Source of the DNA: Paenibacillus elgii NBRC 100335
GTDB taxonomy: Bacteria > Bacillota > Bacilli > Paenibacillales > NBRC-103111
Length of the DNA: 64,000 nt
Reading direction: 5' to 3'
Assembly (NCBI RefSeq): GCF_004000865.1
Contig: NZ_BIMB01000021.1
Location: 1 to 64,000 of the forward strand
The notes beneath the pieces were generated by a model, which was not told the origin of the DNA, did not search any database, and was given only the letters and a program-made list of their open reading frames with translations. Every line of letters begins with the position of its first letter. Within the stretch, counting starts at the first letter, position 1. The position numbers and the translations under genes are program-made. Positions 26,373-35,116 of this stretch are shown piece by piece.

Positions 26373-27230
26373 TTACCCGTCCAAAGACTGCGCATCCCGG
26401 GGCAGGCGCCTGACTTTGTCCACATACTCCCTTACATTGCGCTCTTCGTCCGCCGGGTAGTCGTAGCCGAGCTTTGCCGCAAGCGGCCCCCCGATCCTCC
26501 GGACAAGCTCCCCCGCCTGGTACAGCTTCTCCCACTGTTCTTCGGGATCGGCCCCGCAGTACAAGGACAACATTTGCTCGTAAATATCGGGCTCCAGAAA
26601 CCGCTTGAACCACTTGCCGGCGCTGCCGACATTGACCTTCCAATCATAGTTGGCGCCCACATGCCATTCCAGCAGAAAGCGAAGCGATTCCATGAAGTAT
26701 TGATCGTACAAATTTTTCGCCCGCGGGATTTCGTCGCGCCACAGCTCCTTGGCAATGCACACCTGAAGCCACCACAGCTCGATGATATGCACATTCCACA
26801 AATAGCGGGAAGGCTTTTGGACCAGATAGCTGCTGTCGTTCGGCTCCGGCAGCTTCAAATCGAGATTGTCTTTGTCGAGCAGCACTTTGCTGAGCGAGTC
26901 CTGATACACCTCTTGAATGCTGCCGATATCCTTGAAGCTGAGGTCGATCCGCACGCTGTCTTTGAACTGCATCATGTAGATGGACGAGCCGTCCTCGAAA
27001 TATTCGTATTGCACGACGACTCGCTCGCCGAACGCCTCAATCCAGCTTCGATCCGTATTATAGGGATGGTCCCCCAGATTGGTCATATAAAAATCAATAT
27101 CGTAATCCTGCATAAAATCGACCGGGGCGTTAGGATTGACCCGCGAACCGTTCATGACGATGCATCGAATCCGATCGTCCCGTTCGGCAAGCTGCAGGAG
27201 CTTCGCCAGTACCTCTTGTTCGTTTCTCAT
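26373..27230 (-). CDS. Aminoglycoside 6-adenylyltransferase-like protein (AadK family)
   Basis: 285 residues, the family's normal length. The nucleotidyltransferase core is CIVMNGSRVNP, then DFMQDYDIDFYMT carrying the metal-binding Asp pair, and RIDLSFKDI for the third Asp. The C-terminal helical domain is typical of ANT(6)/AadK (NVGSAGKWFKRFLEPDIYEQ). Family members inactivate streptomycin by adenylation at the 6 position. It is a chromosomal copy with no mobile element beside it, as for aadK of Bacillus subtilis, so it is probably intrinsic. Whether it gives resistance cannot be read from sequence. Confidence 0.87.
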   Translation of the reverse strand: MRNEQEVLAKLLQLAERDDRIRCIVMNGSRVNPNAPVDFMQDYDIDFYMTNLGDHPYNTDRSWIEAFGERVVVQYEYFEDGSSIYMMQFKDSVRIDLSFKDIGSIQEVYQDSLSKVLLDKDNLDLKLPEPNDSSYLVQKPSRYLWNVHIIELWWLQVCIAKELWRDEIPRAKNLYDQYFMESLRFLLEWHVGANYDWKVNVGSAGKWFKRFLEPDIYEQMLSLYCGADPEEQWEKLYQAGELVRRIGGPLAAKLGYDYPADEERNVREYVDKVRRLPRDAQSLDG

Positions 27231-27496
27231 CGTTTAACCGACCTCCGCTTTTTTATTGGATGAAACCGTTACGGAAGTCGGCAGAGGCGGTCCTCGTGCA
27301 TGATAAGAAACGAAGCGCGCGTGAACATACGGTTAGAGCTTATCGAGCAGCTTCTTCATGTTATGCTTCTCCTTTCAAGTCAATTTCTGTAAGTCTATTG
27401 TATACGTTCTGCCTCCCTGGGAAAAATGTTCTCCGACGGTCATTTTAAAATCGAATAATAAAGTTGTAGACTGTCCATTCAATCGTATTCGCTAGC
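27231..27496. other. Gene-free stretch between aadK-like gene and amidase gene
   Basis: 266 bp with no convincing ORF, hairpin or RNA motif. Presumably it holds the promoter of the AadK-like gene (minus strand). Confidence 0.5.
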
Positions 27497-28972
27497 TTAG
27501 CCCATATCTGGCGGACGACGGAAAAGTGTTGCCTGTTCAAAACTATAGGCGATACGGATTAGCGTGGGTTCACTAAAAGCCTTCCCGGAAAAGACAACTC
27601 CAAATGGACCCTGCGTCGAATCGCCATCCGCATCAATTGTTCCTTTGGTCGAATAACCGGCAGGCACCGTAATAAGGGGATATCCTAACCGGGCAGCAAT
27701 GTACATGCCATCAATGTCACCGGGTAACATTAATGCATCTAGGCCGTGTTGATCGAGTACATAGTCAATCCCTTGCGTTACAGCCGGATGGTTATATTCT
27801 TGACGTTTAAGTTGATAGGTTGTCTCGTTTAGCGCATTTTGTTCCGAGCGAATCAGATTGTCTTGGCCGAACTTCAATGCGGAAGCAGCATGTTTCTGAT
27901 TATAAGCTATCAGATCTTGAAGAGAATGCACGGGCATATCCGAATTCAACTTCGATAAATAGCGATTCAGGCCTGTTTTGAATTCGTAGCAGATCACATC
28001 ATTGTTCCATGGATGCTGTTCCATATGGAGGTCCACAGGATCGATAACTGTAGCGCCTTGCTCCCGCAGAACATGAATGGCGGATTCCATGATGGAAAGT
28101 CTTTCTTCATCCAACGACCGATAGTATTGTCTGGGAATCCCGATACGAGCTTTACGCAGAAAATCTCGGTCGAGATAAGCTGTGTAGTCGTGAAATATAC
28201 GATGCGGGCTAGTCCAAGTGGCCTTATCGTTATCGTCAATCCCGACGATTGCGCCAAGTAGAATCGCTGCATCAGTGACTGTCTTTGAAATCGGTCCCGG
28301 CGTATCCTGACTTATAGAGATCGGGATAATGCCTCTGCGACTCGCAAGCCCTACAGTAGGCTTGATTCCGACGAGAAAATGTTGGCTGGCCGGCCCAATA
28401 ATCGAACCCGCAGTTTCTGTCCCGATCGCTGCCGCTGTCAGGTTCGCCGCTACGGCTGCAGCCGATCCTGAACTTGATCCGCTGACGAAGAGCTTGCCAG
28501 GTCCATATGGATTCAATACATATCCTCCTCTGGAGCTGTATCCGGCTGGCATACGATTGGACATAAAATTCGACCACTCGGTCATATTGGCCTTACCTAG
28601 AAGAACAGCGCCGGCAGCCCGAAGCTTTGCGGCTACGAACGCATCTTCGGCAGCAAACAACTCGGCTAATGCGATTGAACCAGCGCTCGTATGCAACCGG
28701 TCGTGCGTATCGATGTTATCCTTGAGCAGAATAGGAATTCCGTGCAGCGGCCCCCTACAGCCTGTTTTATTTCGCTCAAGGTCAAGATTCCTTGCGATTT
28801 CAAGCGCATCTGGATTGATTTCTAATACGGCATTGATCAAAGGATTATACTTATGAATGCGTTCGATATATGCAAGAACGAGGGCTTCGGAAGTGCATTC
28901 ACCAGTAGTCATTGCCTTCTGCATGCTCACCAAATCGGCTTCCCGAATCCAATCTTGCAAGTTGATGCTCAT
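27497..28972 (-). CDS. Amidase signature family hydrolase
   Basis: 491 residues. The Ser-cisSer-Lys triad is visible: Lys in GIPILLKDNIDT, the signature GSSSGSAAAVAANLTAAAIG, and the nucleophile Ser in GTETAGSIIGPA. Full-length amidases of this group hydrolyse amides or act as GatA-like enzymes. With no gatB/gatC nearby and a divergent C-terminal half, this is a stand-alone amidase of unknown substrate. It is more AT-rich than most genes in the window and is flanked by gene-poor DNA, which may mean later acquisition. Confidence 0.87.
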   Translation of the reverse strand: MSINLQDWIREADLVSMQKAMTTGECTSEALVLAYIERIHKYNPLINAVLEINPDALEIARNLDLERNKTGCRGPLHGIPILLKDNIDTHDRLHTSAGSIALAELFAAEDAFVAAKLRAAGAVLLGKANMTEWSNFMSNRMPAGYSSRGGYVLNPYGPGKLFVSGSSSGSAAAVAANLTAAAIGTETAGSIIGPASQHFLVGIKPTVGLASRRGIIPISISQDTPGPISKTVTDAAILLGAIVGIDDNDKATWTSPHRIFHDYTAYLDRDFLRKARIGIPRQYYRSLDEERLSIMESAIHVLREQGATVIDPVDLHMEQHPWNNDVICYEFKTGLNRYLSKLNSDMPVHSLQDLIAYNQKHAASALKFGQDNLIRSEQNALNETTYQLKRQEYNHPAVTQGIDYVLDQHGLDALMLPGDIDGMYIAARLGYPLITVPAGYSTKGTIDADGDSTQGPFGVVFSGKAFSEPTLIRIAYSFEQATLFRRPPDMG

Positions 28973-29048
28973 CTATTTAGTACCCCCGGCGCTGGAAAAT
29001 TTTCAGATAGCAGTAACATGGTAACATGCCGCCTTAGCAAGGGTATAG

Positions 29049-29324
29049 GGAAAGTTTCGATTAGATAAGATCGTATCGGTTAGGCTTAATCTGCCAGTTA
29101 GCTTAGCACGAATTCCTGTCCAACAAGTTCAAGAGCCTACTCAACCATGTGGCGCAGTTTCACTCCGTGTTGTCGGTATTTCTGCCATCGAAAAAATTGC
29201 TCCATTCGCGAAACTGGCGAACATAGCGGAATTTGAAGCTGAATATGCCGCTAAACTTGAAAAATTCTACTCGCTTGGCCGTGGGGGTTATGATTTGGTT
29301 TGGAGCAACAGTGGAGTTTCTTAA
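29049..29324 (+). pseudogene. Possible decayed coding fragment
   Basis: Within the 563-bp gene-free stretch 28973-29535 one frame stays open for 91 codons with protein-like composition (AIEKIAPFAKLANIAEFEAE, KLEKFYSLGRGGYDLVW), but it has no ATG, GTG or TTG start and no ribosome site. The opposite strand also has an open frame (29160-29396) ending FFDGRNTDNTE. I cannot assign either. The rest of the stretch shows no RNA or repeat I recognise. Confidence 0.25.
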
Positions 29325-29535
29325 CGGAGGGGGAGGCACAGGGGAACAACCCCTGTACGAATGAGAAGCTCTGTGGCAGCCTGCCCCAGCTGCCATGACC
29401 GGATGCGGCCGCCACGCGTCAGCTAGATACTGGTTAACGTTTGTAAGCGAAGGTTTGTTTTTGGATGAAGCGATTTATCAGCTACAACATGGCGGCTGTT
29501 ACTAAGACATATGCGTTGTACGCTGCATCACCCTT

Positions 29536-30243
29536 TTACTCCCCGGTTGTCTGTGCCCGCCAATATTGACGCGTCTCTTCATCCTTGACGACGAAGCCGA
29601 GCTTGCTTACCTCGAGGCGCAGTTCTTTGGCTTCGCCCTTTTCCTTCTTTTGAAGCGCAATTTCGCGTGCTTTCAACAGCGCGTTGACCGCAGGCGGCAA
29701 ATCAGGGGTATCGAGTACCCAGCGGCGGAACTGCTCCTGGTACGGGTCGCCGCCCGGCGACCAAGGATACCCGTGCTCCGTCAAAGCGACGGCGATCCGC
29801 CCGCTCGCCCACTCATAGGTTTCGCGGGCAAGCTCCTCTCCCGCATTTCCAAGGATTACAAGCTGCTTGCCATCAAGGAAAACCAGACCTATATCTGCAA
29901 GACTGAGATCTTGAACGACCCCGTCTTTCTCCAACCGGATCGTTTCGCCAGAGACCACCACACGCAGCGTATCCTTGATTACCTCCTCGGCGAACCAGAG
30001 GCCGGCGAGCAGACCAAGAAGTGAAGTGACGACAGTCACCCACATCCCGGAGAAGGACGTGATTAGCTTAAGCGGCCCTTCAAACGGTACCCAAGGCAAG
30101 GTCAAAGCCCACTTGGCAATCAGCGGGATGAAGTACCCGAGCGCAATACCGAGGATAATACACCCTGCAAAAATCAGGACGCGGATAGCAACGGAAAAGC
30201 CGATTACGGTCGGTTTTTGGTACGACGGCCGCAATGCATTCAT
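29536..30243 (-). CDS. yqeB: YqeB-like membrane protein
   Basis: 235 residues. Two membrane helices near the N-terminus (about 17-45 and 68-88, VIRVLIFAG and VVTSLLGLLAGLWF regions) are followed by a cytoplasmic domain. That domain has a PH-like beta region (LRVVVSGETIRLEKDGVVQDL) and a charged helical tail. The pattern matches YqeB of Bacillus, whose function is not established. It is transcribed alone from a promoter that abuts a perfect TetR-like palindrome. Confidence 0.7.
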   Translation of the reverse strand: MNALRPSYQKPTVIGFSVAIRVLIFAGCIILGIALGYFIPLIAKWALTLPWVPFEGPLKLITSFSGMWVTVVTSLLGLLAGLWFAEEVIKDTLRVVVSGETIRLEKDGVVQDLSLADIGLVFLDGKQLVILGNAGEELARETYEWASGRIAVALTEHGYPWSPGGDPYQEQFRRWVLDTPDLPPAVNALLKAREIALQKKEKGEAKELRLEVSKLGFVVKDEETRQYWRAQTTGE

Positions 30244-30299
30244 ACGATATTACCTCCTAAGATGATTCAAGAGATGGCGGGTTAGGATCGCCGAACCTC

Positions 30300-30321
30300 T
30301 TACTTACCTATCGGTAAGTAA
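30300..30321. promoter_or_regulatory. TetR-type operator at the yqeB-like promoter
   Basis: A perfect inverted repeat TTACTTACC-tatc-GGTAAGTAA. Such TTAC-rich palindromes are typical TetR-family operators. It lies directly downstream of the -10 box of the yqeB-like gene, a repressing position. No TetR gene is adjacent. Confidence 0.65.
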
Positions 30322-30350
30322 ATAATACCACAAAAAATAACATTTGAAAA
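30322..30350 (-). promoter_or_regulatory. Promoter of the yqeB-like gene
   Basis: On the minus strand TTTTCA (30345-30350) and TATTAT (30322-30327) are separated by 17 bases. The -10 touches the palindromic operator. Confidence 0.5.
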
Positions 30351-30456
30351 TAATGGATTGACCGCGCCTTACATCATGCCGTATACAAGAGATGCTGATT
30401 CATCCCCCCTTATCGAAGAGGGAGTCTTCTCAGCCTTAACGATAAAATGGCCCCAT

Positions 30457-30497
30457 CGCAAAAAGACCGCACTTCAAGTCCGAAGGCGATCTTTTCG
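30457..30497 (-). terminator. Terminator of the ketosynthase/radical SAM operon
   Basis: On the minus strand AAAAGATCGCCTTC and GAAGTGCGGTCTTTTT form an imperfect stem ending in a T-run, 27 bp past the last gene of the cluster. Confidence 0.65.
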
Positions 30498-30523
30498 CAA
30501 TATTACGTATTCAACTTGGGAGG

Positions 30524-31522
30524 CTATCCGCCCGCGCAGCGGAGCGTCAGCAGTCCGATGCCGTAGTCGGCGCTGGCAAACAGGAGCAGGACCGATTGTT
30601 CCTCCCTTAGTTGGCCGTTCGATACCGCTTCCTGCAAAGTGAGGAACGGATCGCTGCCCAAAAAATTTATTGCTTTCCACGTTTGCCTTACATAAACAGG
30701 AATCCCGCAGCGTTTCCCAGCCTCGGACACAGCCGTAACGAAGGCATCGGACACGTTCTGAATCACCAGCCGATCGGGTGCGTTTCCCGCCGCTTGCATC
30801 TCCCGCAGCGCTTGCTCCGCTTGCCGGGCAAGCGCCAGCGTCGTCCGCTCGTAATCGGGCGTCGTCCACGCCCGCATCGAGCCTTCGGGAAAGACAGGCT
30901 GTATGCGGTAATCCACTACCTCGTAATCCCCGGCTTCGGCATTCACCATACAGAGCACCGCTGCATCGCCTTTGATCGAGCCTGTCCAAGACATTCGGCT
31001 GAACGGATAGTTTGTTCGATCCGCCATGCAGAACAAGCCGTCCGTTCCTTCTCCATATTCCAGCACCCGCTTGCACAAGTCGATTGCTCGAATGCAGGCG
31101 AGGCTGCCGAGCTGTCCGAGCACGAACGACTGTGCATGGCGATGCCCGAACTTGGCGCACAGCATTAACCCCGGTAAGGTCGTCAGCGGATGCTGTACGG
31201 TCTCGTGGCAGTAACAGATCAGATCAAACTTACGGTCCGCTCCGAAGCGTCGTTTCCCTTCCGCGCACAAATATTCGACCGGATGCTTTCCGAACACAGG
31301 AATCTGAACCGCAGGAAGCGTGGAATCCAGCAGCCTGGGTTCCACGGGAGGCCACGGCGAGGACATCCCGGCATGCGCAAACAGCCATTTGGGCGGGCTA
31401 TCTTCCCATGGCTGTCCCGCCTCTGCGCAATAGGCCTCCAAGGAGCTTTCCGCCTCCGGAACGATGCACCGAAGCCCGCTAATATACAGCTTCGTACCGC
31501 CCGTTAAAACATGCGCGCTCAC
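30524..31522 (-). CDS. Ketosynthase III-like protein B (thiolase fold)
   Basis: 332 residues from a GTG whose GTGA overlaps the stop of the preceding ketosynthase-like gene. The thiolase fold is suggested by the duplicated layout, the active-site-type Cys in QLGSLACIRAIDL, the SIKGDAAVLCMV strand (FabH: xxxGDGAGAVVL) and the closing DYGIGLLTLR. The usual FabH His (PHQAN) is replaced by IQNVSDAF, and the Asn region reads NFLGSDPF. It is thus a divergent FabH relative that may work as the second subunit of a heterodimer. The frame is open further upstream, inside the neighbour, but the coupled GTG is the sensible start. Confidence 0.7.
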   Translation of the reverse strand: MSAHVLTGGTKLYISGLRCIVPEAESSLEAYCAEAGQPWEDSPPKWLFAHAGMSSPWPPVEPRLLDSTLPAVQIPVFGKHPVEYLCAEGKRRFGADRKFDLICYCHETVQHPLTTLPGLMLCAKFGHRHAQSFVLGQLGSLACIRAIDLCKRVLEYGEGTDGLFCMADRTNYPFSRMSWTGSIKGDAAVLCMVNAEAGDYEVVDYRIQPVFPEGSMRAWTTPDYERTTLALARQAEQALREMQAAGNAPDRLVIQNVSDAFVTAVSEAGKRCGIPVYVRQTWKAINFLGSDPFLTLQEAVSNGQLREEQSVLLLFASADYGIGLLTLRCAGG

Positions 31523-32502
31523 GGCTTCCCTTCTTCCTTGGCCGGAATTCCGAGCCGCTTGATCGGCACATATTGGTGCAGGGCACAGCCGAATGTGCCG
31601 GCCATGCCGACGGTAACCGTTAAATAATAGTCCCCCGGCAGCAACGCCCCGTCGGCTAACGCGCGCCAAAGGTTGAAAGGGATGTCCGCATTCGTAATAT
31701 GTCCGACTTCGTTCATGGTGGCGTAGTAAAACATATCCGGCGAAATCCGCAGTGAACCGGCTACCGTCTCCCATATCTGCCGGATCGTATTGCCGCACAC
31801 GATGAGACGGATGTCGGAAAAGGTGAATCCGGCTTCGCTAAGCGTCTCCTGCATAATCTTGCGGATGCTCATATAGAAAGTCGCATGGAAATGCCGCAGG
31901 CGGGACGGATGGTTATCGTAGACCTTGCCTGCCGTTTTGTACTTTACGGCAAGCGTTCGATGATCGCCGTATTCCCGGCGTAGTAAGCAGGCGCTGGCAC
32001 TGTCTCCGCTAAGGATGAAATCATTGATATAGTAGAACGGATGAATACCGAGATCGGCGGTCACAAACAGCACCGCTTTGTCCGGATCGCGGGCAAACGA
32101 ATAGGCGGCCATATGCAGAAACCAATGGAACGTCGAGCAGGAATGCTCCTCGACCGGATACAAGGGAACCTGCTCCCAGCCCCAGCGCAGCAGGATCGTT
32201 TTGAACAGATTGCACTCATGCCAAGCTACCTGAGCCGTATGCGCGAACCAGATTTCCCCAATCTCGATGCCTTCCCGCTTGCAACGCTCCGCTACAGGCT
32301 CAAGTGCCCTCTCCGCCATTTCCTCCATCGACAGGTGTCTTTCTACCGCAACAGTCTCGAACCCCCGCTCCCGGTAAGAAGCCTCATCGGTTTCAGGGGG
32401 ATACCCGCATTGCACCGCGTTGGAAATGATGTCCGCAATCGGCACCTTTAGCTCGGGCCGATACACGAAGAAGTCATCCATATGAAACCGCCCTTGGAAC
32501 AT
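31519..32502 (-). CDS. Ketosynthase III-like protein A (thiolase fold)
   Basis: 327 residues. The FabH-type layout is visible: an active-site Cys in VEEHSCSTFHWFLHMA near residue 120, DFILSGDSASACLLRR as the GDGA strand, IRLIVCGNTIRQIW where FabH has PHQANLRI, and NEVGHITNADIPFNL where FabH has YGNTSAASIPLAL. So Cys is kept, the usual His is not at its normal place, and His stands where Asn is expected. The C-terminal GMAGTFGCALHQY matches GxGxxxGAxLxR-type endings. It probably joins or transfers an acyl group carried by the ACP encoded upstream. Its 4-bp overlap with the next gene suggests a heterodimer. Confidence 0.75.
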   Translation of the reverse strand: MFQGRFHMDDFFVYRPELKVPIADIISNAVQCGYPPETDEASYRERGFETVAVERHLSMEEMAERALEPVAERCKREGIEIGEIWFAHTAQVAWHECNLFKTILLRWGWEQVPLYPVEEHSCSTFHWFLHMAAYSFARDPDKAVLFVTADLGIHPFYYINDFILSGDSASACLLRREYGDHRTLAVKYKTAGKVYDNHPSRLRHFHATFYMSIRKIMQETLSEAGFTFSDIRLIVCGNTIRQIWETVAGSLRISPDMFYYATMNEVGHITNADIPFNLWRALADGALLPGDYYLTVTVGMAGTFGCALHQYVPIKRLGIPAKEEGKP

Positions 32503-32542
32503 GCGCAGCCCTCTTTCATAGGTTACCGCCAGCTTGCGGCAT

Positions 32543-33715
32543 TTATCGGCCGTAGTTATAGAGCAGCACGCATCGCGAGCAGATCGGCGTCAAGCCGAGG
32601 CCGAGCGTCTCCCGGTGCCGCCGGAAATTTTCGCCATGATACACGTCCTTCAAGTCTGCCCCGTTCAAGTCGCCGAGCGTAAACTCAGGGAAAAACTTGC
32701 ACGGGTTGACCTTCCCATCCGGCATCACATCCACCCGGTTGGCAATGGCCAGGCATTGCTCCCGCTTCATCGCCGGCTTCTCGGAGCCAAGAATGAAGTC
32801 TCTGATCTCATCCCGCTCCAGCGCCGGCTGAAACCGGATTCGGCTGCTCCACACCCGCTCGTTGATCCGGTCGATCTCGGCGGTAAGCGGCTCGATATTC
32901 GATTCCGAGACGCGGAAGGTGAAGGAATGCCAACTGTACCGCTGCTGCTGGTGCGCCGCTTCCAGCCAAGGGAAGTACTGCGCATAGTAGTCGTCCATCT
33001 TCATGGCAATCTCGCTTGGGATGTACCACGGAAACACGAAGTAGACCGTGTCGACGCCTAGCTCCTCGAAGTATGCCATGAAATCGTACAGCTTCGTGAC
33101 CATCGCATCGCTAATGGTCAGACTGAGCGAGATCCGGCCTTGATACTCGCCGGTTCGCTGCAGGTCAAGCAGCAGCTTCACTGTTTGGACGACTTTCTTG
33201 TACGTGCCCTTCCCGCGAATGGCATCGTTCTCCGCCTCGAAGCCGTCGAGACTGATCAGCAGCGTCATGTCCTTCGAAATTTTCAGCACGGAATCCAGCT
33301 TCTGCTCAACCAGCAATGCATTGGTGCAAATCGTCGTGTTGCGGGGATCGCGCGCCAGCAGGTCGGCGAAGTCGTCGAAGCGGCTGTAATACAGCGGTTC
33401 GCCGCCCCAAACGAACAAGCGGGATTTTCGCTCGCGGGTTTGCTCCAGCAGACGTTCGAGCATGGAAAACTCGATCTCCTGATTCTTTATTTCCTTCGCC
33501 ATATCATGATGGAAACCATCGCTAGCCCATTCGAAGCAGTGCTTGCAGCGCAGATTGCAGCCGTTGTTCAGCTTAATGCCGATATCCTCGGGAATATCCA
33601 GCGCGAACGTCGGATCGTGCCTTAGCGCTTTGCTTGCCACGGACATGTTGCGGATCGTCCGCTTCATATTTTGAAACGTGCTCTGGTCGAAGGTGACCTT
33701 TGTTTGCGGTTGCAT
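32543..33715 (-). CDS. Radical SAM enzyme with SPASM domain (second copy)
   Basis: 390 residues. The [4Fe-4S]-SAM motif is NNGCNLRCKHCFEW (CxxxCxxC) near residue 55, followed by the GGEPL motif (LFVWGGEPLYY) and SLDGFEAENDAIRGKGTYKK. The C-terminus has a SPASM-type Cys set: CLAIANRVDVMPDGKVNPC and a final CSRC, enough for one auxiliary cluster. Such enzymes modify peptides or oxidise sugars and cyclitols. Here the partner genes are an ACP and ketosynthase-like proteins, so an acyl- or aminoacyl-ACP substrate is possible (inference). The ATG at 33715 follows AGGAGG by 7 bases; the GTG two codons earlier is too close. Confidence 0.87.
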   Translation of the reverse strand: MQPQTKVTFDQSTFQNMKRTIRNMSVASKALRHDPTFALDIPEDIGIKLNNGCNLRCKHCFEWASDGFHHDMAKEIKNQEIEFSMLERLLEQTRERKSRLFVWGGEPLYYSRFDDFADLLARDPRNTTICTNALLVEQKLDSVLKISKDMTLLISLDGFEAENDAIRGKGTYKKVVQTVKLLLDLQRTGEYQGRISLSLTISDAMVTKLYDFMAYFEELGVDTVYFVFPWYIPSEIAMKMDDYYAQYFPWLEAAHQQQRYSWHSFTFRVSESNIEPLTAEIDRINERVWSSRIRFQPALERDEIRDFILGSEKPAMKREQCLAIANRVDVMPDGKVNPCKFFPEFTLGDLNGADLKDVYHGENFRRHRETLGLGLTPICSRCVLLYNYGR

Positions 33716-33760
33716 GGACACTCCTCCTATCCTTCGGTGAATGTTTTTTCTTGTTCGATA

Positions 33761-34048
33761 CTAGATCGGCTGTCCTGCTGCCTGGCCGCCTGTGCTGTTT
33801 GCGACCGCCGCCCGCTCCTTTTCCAGGAAAGTCACAAAAGCTTGGACGGAGCCCAAGTGGTCGATGTCGAAATGGTCAAAATCGATTTCCACATCGAAAG
33901 CATCTTCGATGGCCAGCACGAAATTGATCATTTGCAGCGAATCGAGTCCGACCTCGTTAATGATATCCGTCTCCGGCTTTAACGTGGACAGCAGCTCCGG
34001 AGACTCCTTGATTTCGCTCAAAATTTTGATCACGGTTTGCAGAATCAT
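33761..34048 (-). CDS. Discrete acyl carrier protein
   Basis: 95 residues. The phosphopantetheine site is EVGLDSLQMINFVLAIEDAF with the modifiable Ser near residue 37; helices before and after fit the PP-binding fold. A Gly/Ala-rich tail follows. It is not next to fab genes, so it is a specialised carrier for the cluster's acyl or aminoacyl intermediate. GAGGAG precedes the ATG. A phosphopantetheinyl transferase must come from elsewhere in the genome. Confidence 0.88.
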   Translation of the reverse strand: MILQTVIKILSEIKESPELLSTLKPETDIINEVGLDSLQMINFVLAIEDAFDVEIDFDHFDIDHLGSVQAFVTFLEKERAAVANSTGGQAAGQPI

Positions 34049-34081
34049 AAGAAACTCCTCCTCATCTAAGTCAGTCTGTGG

Positions 34082-35095
34082 CTAGCCTGAGGCCAGCGGA
34101 TTTCCGGGCCGCTTCGCCCTCGCCAGCGCCAGCAGCCGCTCATGTATCGCCATGCGCTCGTACGATTGAGCGATCGGCACATTGTCTTTTGTCCCGTCCA
34201 GCACGTCGCTGAAAAACGCCAATTGATTCACGAAGTAATTTTGCGGCTCGAAGGCCAGCTTCTCCACCGCCCCGCTCTGCTTATCTTGAATGCGAATCGC
34301 AATGCGGTACGTTCCCATACTGGCGCGGAAAAAATCGTCTACGGTCACAACGGCACGCTCAAATTCGAGCGTATGCCGGGAAATCCCCGGCAGCTCGAAG
34401 GAGGCGACAAGCTCGGCGCGCACCTCGTCCGCATACTCCAGCGCCGCACGAAACGTCCAATCACAGCCGCCCGGCCCCGCAAAATCCGACTCCGCATCGC
34501 AGCCCGACGGCTCCAGCCCCAGCACCGCTTGAAGAAATTGCAGCCAATAGCAGCCGAAATCATAGAAGGCACCGCCGCCGCGTTCCGGGAAGCTGCGATA
34601 GTTTTGCCGCTCCGGGTCCTGAAACGGAACCGAGATTTGCGAGCGTACCTGCAAAAGGCGGCCGTAAGCGTTCTCGCCGACCATCCGCTTGATCTTGCTC
34701 TGCCAAGGATGGTGCTGCACCATCAAGCCTTCCAGCACGGGCAAGCCGGACGCCGCCTGCGCGTCCATCAGCCTCCGAAGCTCCTCCGTGTTCAGACAGA
34801 TCGGCTTCTCCACCAACACCGGCTTCCCGGCCTGCAGCGCTCGAAGCGTCCATTCCGTATGCAGCTCGTTGCTGAGCGCGATATAGACGAAGTCAACCTC
34901 CCCGCAGGCCAGCAGCTCATCATAGCTGCCGAACGCGTGCGGAATGCCGTGCTTGTCCGCATAGGACTCGGCCTTAGGCTTCGTCCGGCTCGCAATAGCG
35001 TGAACGCCGAGGTGTTCGAGACTCTTGAGGGGCGTGAACAGCGCCCGGTCGAGGATGTGAGCGCAGCCGAGCACACCGATTCGTTTCTTTCTCAT
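34082..35095 (-). CDS. Gfo/Idh/MocA family NAD(P)-dependent oxidoreductase
   Basis: 337 residues. The N-terminal Rossmann domain starts RIGVLGCAHILDRALFTPL, with the conserved GKPVLVEKPICLN motif (EKP) near residue 95. The C-terminal alpha/beta domain contains GGGAFYDFGCYWLQFLQ, the place of the G(G)xxxDxGxH catalytic motif; here Cys-Tyr stands where the catalytic His is usual. Family members oxidise or reduce sugars, inositols and imines. The ATG at 35095 (MRKKRIGV) is preferred over a GTG two codons earlier, which sits on top of the GAGG site. It lies between the two radical SAM genes. Confidence 0.86.
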   Translation of the reverse strand: MRKKRIGVLGCAHILDRALFTPLKSLEHLGVHAIASRTKPKAESYADKHGIPHAFGSYDELLACGEVDFVYIALSNELHTEWTLRALQAGKPVLVEKPICLNTEELRRLMDAQAASGLPVLEGLMVQHHPWQSKIKRMVGENAYGRLLQVRSQISVPFQDPERQNYRSFPERGGGAFYDFGCYWLQFLQAVLGLEPSGCDAESDFAGPGGCDWTFRAALEYADEVRAELVASFELPGISRHTLEFERAVVTVDDFFRASMGTYRIAIRIQDKQSGAVEKLAFEPQNYFVNQLAFFSDVLDGTKDNVPIAQSYERMAIHERLLALARAKRPGNPLASG

Positions 35096-35116
35096 GGGCA
35101 CAACCTCGTGCTTCCT

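Noticed and set aside
31523-31798. Upstream extension of the second ketosynthase-like frame
   Set aside because: It overlaps the coding end of the first ketosynthase-like gene; the coupled GTG start is more plausible.
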